From: Bacteroidales bacterium
Lineage (GTDB): Bacteria; Bacteroidota; Bacteroidia; Bacteroidales; UBA932
Reading direction: 5' to 3'
DNA length: 7,998 nucleotides
Assembly: GCA_023230265.1 (NCBI GenBank)
Contig: JALNXR010000088.1
Coordinates: forward strand, 1 to 7,998
Positions 1 to 5,958 of the stretch are shown one piece after another. Each line of letters begins with the position of its first letter. Position 1 is the first letter of the stretch. A model generated the notes under the pieces. That model did no database searches and was not told where the DNA came from. It saw nothing but the letters and a program-made list of their open reading frames with translations. The position numbers were made by a program, and so were the translations under genes.

Positions 1-2
1 TC

Positions 3-9
3 GTTGAGA
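3..9 (+). other. right end of an attC site (R' core box), truncated by window edge
   Basis: GTTGAGA fits the integron core-site consensus GTTRRRY except for the last base. It lies 11 bp before the first start codon, the same arrangement as at the other attC sites here. The rest of the site lies outside the window, so this is inferred from pattern alone. Confidence 0.55.
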
Positions 10-20
10 TATAAAACAAA

Positions 21-266
21 ATGACTGTTTCTGAAGCCAGACAAATTGCAATTGATTTTCTTGGACCAAACGTCTGCTTGAATTATCGAGGCGTTAACCA
101 GTGGCATTGTTATTACAAGATTAATTTAGAAGAAGACCATCATGTTTTTGAATATCACTATGAAAATGAATTTAGAGTCGGCAGTGATCGACACATTGGA
201 GTCGAAATTATTGACAACCCAATAGGATTTAACAATCGTTGCACAATTATGGATTTTGGAGAATAA
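21..266 (+). CDS. hypothetical protein, cassette A
   Basis: An 81-residue protein I do not recognise. It has no signal peptide or membrane helix and looks soluble and acidic, rich in aromatic and His residues (WHCYYK, a DHHVFEYHYE stretch at about residues 39-48). The gene is very AT-rich compared with cassette B, suggesting a different origin. It starts 11 bp after a probable attC cut site and stops 6 bp before the next attC, so it fills a compact single-gene cassette. No clear Shine-Dalgarno sequence is present: the leader is AT-rich, which is common for cassette genes that rely on an upstream promoter. The reading frame is credible because it fits exactly between two recombination sites. 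Confidence 0.7.
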   Translation: MTVSEARQIAIDFLGPNVCLNYRGVNQWHCYYKINLEEDHHVFEYHYENEFRVGSDRHIGVEIIDNPIGFNNRCTIMDFGE

Positions 267-272
267 TAACTG

Positions 273-334
273 TTTCAACAACAGCGTGCACGTTATTGCC
301 GCTGGCGCGGCAAAACGTGACGCAGGCGTTGGGA
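273..334 (+). other. attC: attC site between cassettes A and B
   Basis: The left arm at 284-302 (GCGTGCACGTTATTGCCGC) pairs with the right arm at 307-323 around a TGGC loop. There is one mismatch and one unpaired base, G288, which is the extrahelical base typical of attC. The outer boxes are TTTCAAC (273-279) and GTTGGGA (328-334). The predicted cut is between G328 and T329. Confidence 0.9.
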
Positions 335-341
335 TAATGAA

Positions 342-683
342 ATGAGCTACCAATTCATCGGAGAAAACATCCCCGAGCTTAAAGAGATCCCAGTCGAAGA
401 ACGACGGAAGATCTTCCTGAAAGCTGTGGGCAAATCATATCTCCACGGTCGGACCTGGTTCGGCCTGCTATTTTTCATTCTCGCGAGCTATGTCGGTGCG
501 AATTTTTCTCAGCAGATTGCCGACACACTCGGCGAACTATTCTCCACGCCAACACGTGGCGAAATGTTTGTGAGCGTTGGCCTTTCGGGGCTTGCCCTGC
601 TTGCGCTGTACCGCTTTCAGATCGAAGCAATCAAGAACGAGATACGAAAGATGAAGAATCCCAACCAGACAAATGGAGAGTAG
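342..683 (+). CDS. two-helix membrane protein, cassette B
   Basis: A 113-residue protein with a charged N-terminal segment (residues 1-36), a first hydrophobic helix at about 39-57, a short loop, a second helix at about 75-91, and a basic amphipathic tail (94-106) likely to be cytoplasmic. I do not recognise the family. The ATG lies 13 bp after the upstream attC cut site, with only a weak GGGAT preceding it. The last residues (NPNQTNGE) are encoded inside the following attC, so the C-terminus is partly shaped by the recombination site. Small membrane proteins of this type are common in integron cassettes, but nothing in the sequence tells what this one does. Confidence 0.75.
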   Translation: MSYQFIGENIPELKEIPVEERRKIFLKAVGKSYLHGRTWFGLLFFILASYVGANFSQQIADTLGELFSTPTRGEMFVSVGLSGLALLALYRFQIEAIKNEIRKMKNPNQTNGE

Positions 684-718
684 CGTCTAAAGCCGCACTC
701 TCATTTGCGACGTTCGCG
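659..718 (+). other. attC: attC site between cassettes B and C, with a non-canonical R' box
   Basis: CAAATGGAGAGT (670-681) pairs with ACTCTCATTTG (697-707), leaving one G of the left arm unpaired. The left box is TCCCAAC (659-665). The right box begins with GTT at 712-714 but continues CGCG, so it departs from GTTRRRY after the cut. The stop codon of the cassette B gene (681-683) lies inside the left arm. Confidence 0.8.
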
Positions 719-733
719 TAGGAGAGAAAGAAT

Positions 734-955
734 ATGACAATGGATCGTAATACGGCGATAGTCTCGTCTGTCGTAGTCGCCTGCATAACACTACTACTTT
801 GGGGCATTTTCATATGGCCGACCCCATACCGATATGAAAAGGTCTCACGCCTTTGGTACAATGGCACCAAGCAGGTTGTCTATCGCGTCAACAGATTCAC
901 TGGGCATAGCGAGCTGGTTGTAGACCCCATTCCGAGTAAATCTTCGTCACAGTAG
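734..955 (+). CDS. small single-helix membrane protein, cassette C
   Basis: A 73-residue protein with one hydrophobic helix (about residues 8-28, preceded by MTMDRN), followed by an aromatic and basic region and a segment reading YRVNRFTGHSELV (about 50-62). Short membrane-anchored proteins ending in an R-x-N/D-R-x-TG-like strand are common among small hypothetical proteins, but I know of no assigned function. An AGGAGA sequence lies about 8 bp before the ATG and supports this start. The next gene starts 9 bp after the stop with no attC between them, so the two genes share one cassette and probably one transcript. Confidence 0.7.
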   Translation: MTMDRNTAIVSSVVVACITLLLWGIFIWPTPYRYEKVSRLWYNGTKQVVYRVNRFTGHSELVVDPIPSKSSSQ

Positions 956-964
956 AGGTCATCT

Positions 965-1552
965 ATGAGTTTGCCGATCACAGGGTCCTTTATTTTGTAC
1001 AGCGAGCAGGGCGTTGATTTACAAACCCTCCAAGGCGATCTCGACCTGGCTCGTGGGACATACGCAGACATCAAGCAAATCCGCATGGCTCAGGCGCGAC
1101 TTTACTCTGAAATCCTTGAGACCGATCAGGTCATTTGGTGCAGCCGTGACCAATCCGAGGTGGTGTCTCTTGATAGTCCGAAGTTTCTTCATGTGATCGA
1201 AGCCGACTGTCGTGATATCGTAGCAGTCTTGGACGGTTTTCTATGGGAGCATATCATTGGGAATAGAAGATGTGTACCGCCAGAGGAGCACGAGCGGATG
1301 CGCTTCTCATGTTGTTCGTCAGGGGGAAACAGACACGGCATACTCAAGAGCTTAGAGGATGATTACATCTCCAAGAATTTACCAGCCGACCCATGGAAAT
1401 CTGTTGTCGTGTCAAATATCGATCACCCAATGGCACAGATCCTTCTTGGCTGGCCGTTGAAGTATTCGATGATCAAAAATGTGAAGAAAATCATTCGCGA
1501 ACAAACGCATGCAGGGCTACAAAATGGGCCGCGCTCACGCGGCCCATTTTGA
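965..1552 (+). CDS. hypothetical protein, second gene of cassette C
   Basis: A 195-residue, apparently soluble protein I do not recognise. It has no signal peptide or membrane helix. Visible points are an N-terminal segment rich in Asp/Leu (residues 18-30), a Trp-Cys pair (W58, C59), an SCCSSGGN stretch at about 115-122, and a basic helix (KNVKKIIREQ, 171-180). An AGAGG sequence about 7 bp before the ATG serves as ribosome binding site, and it starts 9 bp after the preceding gene, suggesting translational coupling. The last 17 or so residues (THAGLQNGPRSRGPF) are encoded by the attC hairpin, so they are probably not part of the ancestral fold. Confidence 0.65.
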   Translation: MSLPITGSFILYSEQGVDLQTLQGDLDLARGTYADIKQIRMAQARLYSEILETDQVIWCSRDQSEVVSLDSPKFLHVIEADCRDIVAVLDGFLWEHIIGNRRCVPPEEHERMRFSCCSSGGNRHGILKSLEDDYISKNLPADPWKSVVVSNIDHPMAQILLGWPLKYSMIKNVKKIIREQTHAGLQNGPRSRGPF

Positions 1553-1573
1553 GCCTGATGCGCGCCGTTGGCA
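1500..1573 (+). other. attC: attC site between cassettes C and D, with a perfect inner hairpin
   Basis: The inner arms AAAATGGGCCGC (1521-1532) and GCGGCCCATTTT (1539-1550) are perfectly complementary around a 6-nt loop. Outside them CGCATGCAGGGCT pairs with AGCCTGATGCG, leaving two unpaired G bases in the left arm. The right box is GTTGGCA (1567-1573). The left box near 1500-1506 is degenerate. The stop of the upstream gene is at 1550-1552. With an A-tract before and a T-tract after the GC-rich stem, the same element could act as an intrinsic terminator on either strand. Confidence 0.88.
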
Positions 1574-1584
1574 GTAAGATTAAA

Positions 1585-2079
1585 ATGAAAACAAAACTGA
1601 TATTGCTCTTTTTAGCGGCCGCTGTGTTGCTTGCCGTCGTCTTGGCTCCGCTGCTTTCCGGCTGTGCAACCACAAGGCAATACCCCATGTCATTCGCAAA
1701 AGCGGAAGCAGCATTGCTCGACATGCTTCATCTCGACAAGGACAAAGTGCTCAACAACACGGTCATGGCTCAAGCCAAAGCGGAAGGTGAACTTGAAAAA
1801 TCAATGTCGATGAAGCTCTTTGCCATAGACCTGCACGATCACATTCCCGACAATCATCTCTCTTTCACGGCAAACCATATTTACAATATTGGTGCAAACG
1901 GAGGAGAGTACATCCGTTTTGATCTCACGGCCAAGCAACCTGATCTGACGGAGATCACGGTGAATTATACAGACCGGTGGGTCGGCATGTGGCCCCCCTT
2001 CGTGTTTTTCAACCCAGGAAAGGGTAGAGAGAAGAGCATTCACAGAATAATCTGGCAGAAAGAACTGCCAACAAGATGA
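1585..2079 (+). CDS. lipoprotein of unknown function, cassette D
   Basis: A 164-residue protein with a classic lipoprotein signal: basic MKTK start, long hydrophobic segment (residues 5-23) and lipobox LSGC with the lipidated cysteine at position 27, followed by ATT. It would be exported by Sec, processed by signal peptidase II and anchored in a membrane. The mature part (28-164) has a helical region (about 36-75) and then Thr- and aromatic-rich, beta-like segments; WPPFVFFNPGKG stands out near 138-149. I do not recognise the family. I chose the ATG at 1585, 12 bp after the attC box, over an upstream in-frame ATG at 1393. The longer version would read through the attC and would bury the signal peptide. 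The stop lies in the next attC. Confidence 0.8.
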   Translation: MKTKLILLFLAAAVLLAVVLAPLLSGCATTRQYPMSFAKAEAALLDMLHLDKDKVLNNTVMAQAKAEGELEKSMSMKLFAIDLHDHIPDNHLSFTANHIYNIGANGGEYIRFDLTAKQPDLTEITVNYTDRWVGMWPPFVFFNPGKGREKSIHRIIWQKELPTR

Positions 2080-2129
2080 ATGCAGACTATTGTCGCTAGC
2101 GCGTCAAAGTCTGATTCACGACGTTGGGC
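2066..2129 (+). other. attC: attC site between cassettes D and E
   Basis: The left box TGCCAAC (2066-2072) and right box GTTGGGC (2123-2129, a full GTTRRRY match) enclose arms GAATGCAGACT (2078-2088) and AGTCTGATTC (2108-2117). One G (2082) is unpaired. The tip pairs as TTG-CGC with GCG-CAA. The lipoprotein stop codon (2077-2079) overlaps the left arm. Confidence 0.92.
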
Positions 2130-2146
2130 AAGAGAGAAAATAAAAC

Positions 2147-2626
2147 ATGTTTGGATTGTTTCGTAAAAAGATGACCCTAGAAAATGCGGTATCTACAGTC
2201 GTAAATCGAATTGTGTCTTATGACACTAATTCTGATGAAATGTTTGCACAAGAATCAGCATTTGTAGCATGTTTCGCTATATTCTTTTGCATTAGGTTTA
2301 CACGTCATCCATCTTGGAAAAGAAATGCAAAAATTATATATGATCAATTTATGAAAGGTTTTGTAAAGCACCTAAATATAGAATTCGATTCGACCGAACT
2401 CAATTTGCAAAAAATCCTTGATCGAATAGATCTCTATTCGACAGCAATAAATATTAGTAGCTCCAACCCGACTCCATCAAATGTCTCAAATGAGATCGGT
2501 ATTACCTTCGCTATAGTTCAGGGAAAAGAAAATGATGAAGAAACCATCCATAGAGGTGCTAGAATATTTATGAAAGAAACAAATTCAATGTTTGACCTTT
2601 TCAAAAAATTTGACTTGATAGTATGA
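2147..2626 (+). CDS. hypothetical protein, first gene of cassette E
   Basis: A 159-residue protein I do not recognise. It opens with MFGLFRKK and has a mildly hydrophobic aromatic segment (about residues 34-50, FAQESAFVACFAIFFCI) that may be buried rather than membrane-spanning. It then becomes Lys/Ile/Asn/Asp-rich and helical, ending in FDLFKKFDLIV. The gene is strongly AT-rich, while the next gene in the same cassette is GC-richer, so the pair seems to come from two sources. It starts 18 bp after the attC box with only a weak purine run before the ATG. Its position directly before a possible HEPN protein would suit a partner or antitoxin role, but that is only a guess from gene order. Confidence 0.65.
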   Translation: MFGLFRKKMTLENAVSTVVNRIVSYDTNSDEMFAQESAFVACFAIFFCIRFTRHPSWKRNAKIIYDQFMKGFVKHLNIEFDSTELNLQKILDRIDLYSTAINISSSNPTPSNVSNEIGITFAIVQGKENDEETIHRGARIFMKETNSMFDLFKKFDLIV

Positions 2627-2639
2627 AAGGAAGGGAACG

Positions 2640-3236
2640 ATGCCATCCGCAGAGGTAGCAATTGAAACGCTTGAGTTGCTCTGGCGCAACTATCTGACTT
2701 TGGCGGAAAACGTTGACCTGGAATCCATGGATCCTCAGATCGTGGCAAACCATGTAGCCAGAAAGAGCCCGGTGCGGCCTTTCCGTATTGCGGCATGGTT
2801 GGGAAGACAAGCGTTCTTCTTAGCCGCTTGGTCACTATGGGAACACTACACCAGTGAACTTTGTGACAGCTTGCCGACGCAGGTCAGGAAAGCCAAGGGT
2901 GATTCCCACGTCAATTGGGTCATGAAGAACCTTACCCCCAACAACCTGCCTTTCACTGACCATGAATGGTTTGGGAATGCCAATTGCCTGCGCAATCTTT
3001 TCGCGCACCACGGAGGCCGAGCGGTTGAATCGAGGGCACATAATCTGCTTCAACGTTCGCGCAAAGCGTTTCCCAATATCGAGATGTACACGGATGGCTA
3101 CGTAGCCGTAGATCACTGTCACGTGGCAGATTTTGAGCTCAAAATAGAGAACTTCATTGAAGAAATAGCCCAACAAGACAGGTCCACAGTACCCACTGGG
3201 GCGCTTCGCTTAACCCCCAGCGGTCCTGTGACCTAA
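2640..3236 (+). CDS. possible HEPN-domain protein, second gene of cassette E
   Basis: A 198-residue, mostly helical soluble protein. Residues 116-125 contain R118-N-L-F-A-H123, an R-x4-H arrangement within a predicted helix region (LRNLFAHHGG), which resembles the active-site motif of HEPN ribonucleases found in toxin-antitoxin and phage-defence systems. An aromatic-rich helix precedes it (about 56-72, FFLAAWSLWEHY), also typical of HEPN-like helical bundles. The assignment is from motif and overall character only. The start is supported by an AAGGAAGGG purine run shortly before the ATG. There is no attC in the 13 bp after the previous gene. The last 20 or so residues come from the attC and look unrelated to the fold. 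Confidence 0.6.
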   Translation: MPSAEVAIETLELLWRNYLTLAENVDLESMDPQIVANHVARKSPVRPFRIAAWLGRQAFFLAAWSLWEHYTSELCDSLPTQVRKAKGDSHVNWVMKNLTPNNLPFTDHEWFGNANCLRNLFAHHGGRAVESRAHNLLQRSRKAFPNIEMYTDGYVAVDHCHVADFELKIENFIEEIAQQDRSTVPTGALRLTPSGPVT

Positions 3237-3245
3237 ACGTTGGAC
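3168..3245 (+). other. attC: attC site between cassettes E and F
   Basis: The outer boxes GCCCAAC (3168-3174) and GTTGGAC (3239-3245) match the RYYYAAC and GTTRRRY consensus fully. Inner pairing includes ACAGG (3178-3182) with CCTGT (3225-3229) and CTGGGG (3196-3201) with CCCCAG (3215-3220). The stop of the cassette E gene lies just before the right box. Confidence 0.9.
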
Positions 3246-3250
3246 ATAAA

Positions 3251-3313
3251 ATGATTAAAATCATTTGGAAAAGGTCGTATCGTAATGGGCAAGGGCAAAC
3301 GTTTAAGGTCTAA
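3251..3313 (+). pseudogene. possible truncated start of the original cassette F gene
   Basis: An ATG 5 bp after the attC box opens a 20-residue frame beginning MIKIIWKRSYRNG and closing at TAA (3311-3313). Its distance from the attC matches other cassette starts in the window (11-18 bp or less). I infer that it is the beginning of a cassette gene cut off by the IS91-family insertion; the exact IS boundary within roughly 3266-3285 is not visible. The inverted repeat AAATGAT (3249-3255) / ATCATTT (3260-3266) overlaps it. Confidence 0.3.
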
Positions 3314-3488
3314 TCGACGGCGTAATGGACCTGAATTTCTGGAGCGTGCGCGGGAGTTATTAACGCGCAATTTCCAGAACGAAATACGGCACTCGGAGCT
3401 TTGGCCGCAGATGGTAGCGCAGTTCGGTGAGGCGAAGGCCGAAGAGCTGCTCAAAGAGTGCAAAGGTGAACTTCGCCCGGACGTATGA
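3285..3488 (+). CDS. small basic protein preceding the IS91-type transposase
   Basis: A 67-residue protein with a very basic N-terminus (MGKGKRLRSNRRR) followed by helix-forming, charged sequence (FLERARELLTR, AKAEELLKEC). I do not recognise it. Its stop lies 3 bp before the transposase ATG, so the two are probably co-transcribed and coupled. IS91 itself carries a small extra frame near its transposase gene, and this may be a functional equivalent, but there is no sequence motif to show that. It could alternatively be a remnant of the interrupted cassette gene, although tight coupling to the transposase argues against this. Confidence 0.5.
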   Translation: MGKGKRLRSNRRRNGPEFLERARELLTRNFQNEIRHSELWPQMVAQFGEAKAEELLKECKGELRPDV

Positions 3489-3491
3489 GGG

Positions 3492-4673
3492 ATGAAACCA
3501 GGCATCGTACAGAAGATCTTCAACGATCACTATTCGGCGCTTAACGCGGCGCGCCGACTGGACAGGCGCAGCCGCTGGGCGGCGTGGAACATCCGCACCT
3601 GCCGCACCTCCGCGCAGGGTTACCATATCGACGCCTGTCCGAACGGCCACTACCAAATCCTACTGAACAACTCCTGCCGACATCGTGCCTGCCCGCTCTG
3701 CGGTGCGACCGAAACAGAGCTGTGGCTTGAACGTCAGTCAGCCAAAGAGCTTCGCTGTCCGCACCACCAAGTGGTGATCACCTCACCGGCCATTCTTCGC
3801 GAATTATGGCGATGGAACCGCAAGGCGTTTACAACTCAGTACTTCCGCGCGGCCTGGCATACGCTGCGTGAGCTGCTCGGCGATAAGCGGCGTTTCGGTG
3901 GTTTGCTCGGAGCAATCGGGGTATTTCAGAGCTAGGGCGATGAGCTTCAGGAGCATCTTCACCTGCACTTTATCATCACCGGCGGCGGATTGACAGCCTC
4001 GGGAGAGTGGTCAGCCGGCGATCCGTCGTACCTGCTGCCCGGCGCGGTGCTGGCAGACAAGTTCCGCGGCAAATTTCTGGCTTACCTGCGCGCGGGACTG
4101 ACAGGAAAGGGGCGTAAGGCCTCTGATCCGGTGCTTATCCCTCCTCCGTCTATGACACTGCGTGAGACACTCAACCTACTCGACCGACTGAAGTGCGTGC
4201 GCTGGTACGTACGCATTGAAACGGCTTACCCGCACGCCGGAGCGGTGCTCAAATACGCGGGGCGCTACATCCGCCGCGGGCCGCTTTCAGAGCGGCGCAT
4301 ACTCTCCTATGACGGAGAGCAAGTGAGCATCGCCTATGCGCACTCCGAGAAGCACACCAAAAACTCTTTCACTCTGCCAGCCTCCGAATTTGTACGCCGG
4401 GTTCTCGACCACGTGCCCGAACGCGGCACCCACTGCGTGCGAGCCTATGGTCTATACCACAGCGCCTGCCGCGCAAAGCTCAACCAAGCGCGCAAACTTC
4501 TCAGGCAGCCGCCCTATGATCCAGAGGTCGAGCCACCCGACACCCACGAACTGCTTCACCGCATGTTCCCCGACTTTACGGGTGACCTCTGCCCGAAGTG
4601 CCATGCCAGACTCGTTACCATCAAAGTCTTCCGTCGGGGCCGGTCCCCGCCCTTCATAAGGTTCGTAGCATGA
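3492..4673 (+). pseudogene. tnpA: IS91-family transposase (HUH, two-tyrosine type) with in-frame TAG
   Basis: The full frame spans 393 residues plus stop, about the normal length for IS91-family transposases, which cut and rejoin single-stranded DNA in rolling-circle transposition. In order: an N-terminal Cys/His zinc-binding region (CPNGH...CRHRACPLCG, within 3636-3706); the HUH region HLHLHFIITGGGL (codons 155-167) with metal-binding histidines; a YAGRY pair of tyrosines near 4248-4268, the expected nucleophiles; and a C-terminal CPKC pair near 4590. Codon 148 is TAG (3933-3935), exactly where a Trp is expected in the S-W-G context before the HUH motif. Both halves stay in the same frame, so this is a single TGG-to-TAG change. 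The product is probably inactive unless the stop is suppressed. Confidence 0.88.
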
Positions 4674-4924
4674 TAGAAAACACACAAAAAACGGCTGTAC
4701 TCCCAGGCGCACGCACTAGTGTATCCAAAACCGGGCAAATGGCCTCCGGCACAGGCCGCAATACACCGGAAAACACCCAAACTCTCGCTTGCGCACCTTT
4801 TCAGAGGCATTACAGCCCTCCCGCAATCACAAAAACGCACTCATTTCACACACAAATGCTGGCAAGACCGCAGACCGTGCAAATTCCACGCTTGATCTAA
4901 GCGAAAGAAAAAACCATAATAAGT
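4674..4924 (+). other. non-coding tail of the IS91-family element
   Basis: About 250 bp with no convincing gene: the frames that cross it have low-complexity Thr/Pro/Ser/His translations. The strand is A/C-rich, unlike the transposase gene. Rolling-circle elements carry their replication origin at one end, so a non-coding end of this size is expected. The short hairpin at 4889-4903 is the only structure I see. The last 20 bp (AAAGAAAAAACCATAATAAG region) are probably leftover cassette sequence before the attC. Confidence 0.45.
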
Positions 4925-5020
4925 GTCCAACAAACGGATGCACCTCCCGCCGGAGATTTTTTTTGGGCTCGCTTCGCTCGATAAATCGTGTCTCGGCGGA
5001 GGTGATCCTAAACGTTGGAG
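4925..5020 (+). other. attC: attC site ending cassette F, long-stemmed
   Basis: The left box GTCCAAC (4925-4931) is a full consensus match. Arms 4936-4956 and 4991-5008 pair over about 18 bp: GGAT-CACCTCC-GCCG-AGA against TCTCGGCGGAGGTGATCC, with unpaired bases in the left arm including G4940. The 34-nt tip contains a T8 run and GCTCGCTTCGCTCG. The right box begins with GTT at 5014. At about 96 bp it is the longest attC here. Confidence 0.9.
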
Positions 5021-5035
5021 GTGATCCTAAACGTT
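4998..5035 (+). repeat. 19-bp tandem duplication of the attC right end
   Basis: GGAGGTGATCCTAAACGTT occurs twice with no spacer, at 4998-5016 and 5017-5035. Each copy ends in CGTT, the attC cut point. The first copy forms the right arm of the preceding attC; the second is extra and lies directly before the start of the transglutaminase-like gene. It could be a slippage duplication or the product of recombination at two GTT points. Confidence 0.95.
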
Positions 5036-5039
5036 TAAA

Positions 5040-5957
5040 ATGAAAAGAAAAAACCAACATAAGGCGACCTTCAAAAAGAAACATATCCTCGTAGTCGGCA
5101 TACTGTTGACCGGGATATGCTTACTAGGCATTACCGTTCATCGGTGGCGACATGCGGCGGTTGAACCCCAAACGTTGTCAGAACTTCTGGACTTGCCAGA
5201 AGACAAATTGGCGCGAGTGGACATTGCCCGGATGAATCTGCTTTGTGCCACCGGACTGCCTAACTCCGAAAATATCAGGCTGAACGACCACCTACAAACA
5301 CTGGACAGATGGGCGGAGGTTGCCAAGAAAGCTGAAGAAAAATATCTGCCGACTTATTACCAGAATCCTGCAAAATTCGAAAATTCACTCTCGAAATTCA
5401 AAGCCATCACTCTTGCGCTGACCATTCAAGAAGATTTAAAGTGCAAGTACAATATAGAACTTGTTCGTTCCGGCGTCATGCAGGATATGCGGAGGACGAA
5501 ATTTTTCAGCGATTCCCGTGATTTGTTTGTTCACGGACTTATCGAGCGACGTACCGGAACATGTTCTTCCCTTCCCGTATTAATTATCATTTTAGGCAGA
5601 CGTTGCGGGTATCCTCTTTACCTCGTTACAAGCAAAGGACATCTTTTCTGTCGCTGGCAAGATTCTCATGAAACGTTCAACATTGAGGCGGCATCACGCG
5701 GCGTAAATATTTTCCCCGATTCGCATTATCGGACATTTCCCTATCCGTTCACGAATAGGGAAATGAACAATGAGAAATACCTTAAGACTCTAACTTCCTT
5801 CGAGGAATTGGGTGTTTTTATGAATACTCGAGGACTTTGTCTACAAGAACACAATTTGTTTCGCCAGGCTGTGGAAGCATACGGTGTCTCTTTGCGTGGA
5901 TTTTCTAACTCAGAACTCACGCGGACTTATATTGACAATGCAAAACGGAGGTTTTGA
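5040..5957 (+). CDS. membrane-anchored transglutaminase-like protein, cassette G
   Basis: A 305-residue protein with a basic start (residues 1-14), one membrane helix (about 15-33) and a large domain expected outside the cytoplasm. It resembles the transglutaminase-like/SirB1-type cysteine fold: GTC175SSLP as the nucleophile motif, KGH201LFCRW for the histidine, and FNIEAAS (213-219) supplying the third acidic or amide residue. RGVNIFPDSHYRTFPYP follows. Whether it crosslinks, cleaves peptide bonds or is a non-catalytic scaffold cannot be told. The ATG lies just after the duplicated attC end. A GGAGG sits 18 bp upstream, farther than usual. The stop is 1 bp before the next start, so it is probably translated together with the toxin-like gene. 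Confidence 0.8.
   Translation: MKRKNQHKATFKKKHILVVGILLTGICLLGITVHRWRHAAVEPQTLSELLDLPEDKLARVDIARMNLLCATGLPNSENIRLNDHLQTLDRWAEVAKKAEEKYLPTYYQNPAKFENSLSKFKAITLALTIQEDLKCKYNIELVRSGVMQDMRRTKFFSDSRDLFVHGLIERRTGTCSSLPVLIIILGRRCGYPLYLVTSKGHLFCRWQDSHETFNIEAASRGVNIFPDSHYRTFPYPFTNREMNNEKYLKTLTSFEELGVFMNTRGLCLQEHNLFRQAVEAYGVSLRGFSNSELTRTYIDNAKRRF
5947..5951 (+). promoter_or_regulatory. ribosome binding site that sets the start of the RHS/colicin M-like gene
   Basis: GGAGG lies 7 bp before the ATG at 5959, inside the end of the transglutaminase-like gene. It decides the start in favour of 5959 over an in-frame ATG at 5884. Starting at 5959 puts a clean signal peptide at the N-terminus. Confidence 0.85.
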
Positions 5958-5958
5958 A

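Larger units (their letters stand above)
3285..4904 (+). mobile_element. IS91-family rolling-circle insertion element (approximate limits)
   Basis: Defined by the IS91-type transposase (3492-4673), a small leading gene and about 230 bp of non-coding tail. A hairpin CGCTT-GATCT-AAGCG at 4889-4903 close to the following attC may mark the right terminus. IS91 elements end in short imperfect repeats and make no target duplication, so neither boundary can be fixed by eye. It sits between two attC sites, inside cassette F. Confidence 0.6.

Noticed and set aside
1393..1584. Upstream in-frame start for the cassette D lipoprotein (ATG 1393)
   Set aside because: It would overlap the previous gene, read through the attC and bury the lipoprotein signal; ATG 1585 gives a clean signal and lipobox.
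3249..3266. AAATGAT-TAAA-ATCATTT as an IS terminus or terminator
   Set aside because: The hairpin is short and AT-only with no T-tract after it, and there is no matching sequence at the right end of the IS.
4452..4840. Minus- and plus-strand frames over the transposase 3' end and tail
   Set aside because: Low-complexity translations with no motifs; they shadow the transposase or cross its non-coding end.
4936..5008. 16S rRNA fragment
   Set aside because: Only 11 nt match the 16S 3' tail complement, and the sequence is explained by attC arm pairing.
5884..5958. Upstream in-frame start for the RHS/colicin M-like gene
   Set aside because: It overlaps the previous gene in another frame and hides the signal peptide; GGAGG sits 7 bp before ATG 5959.
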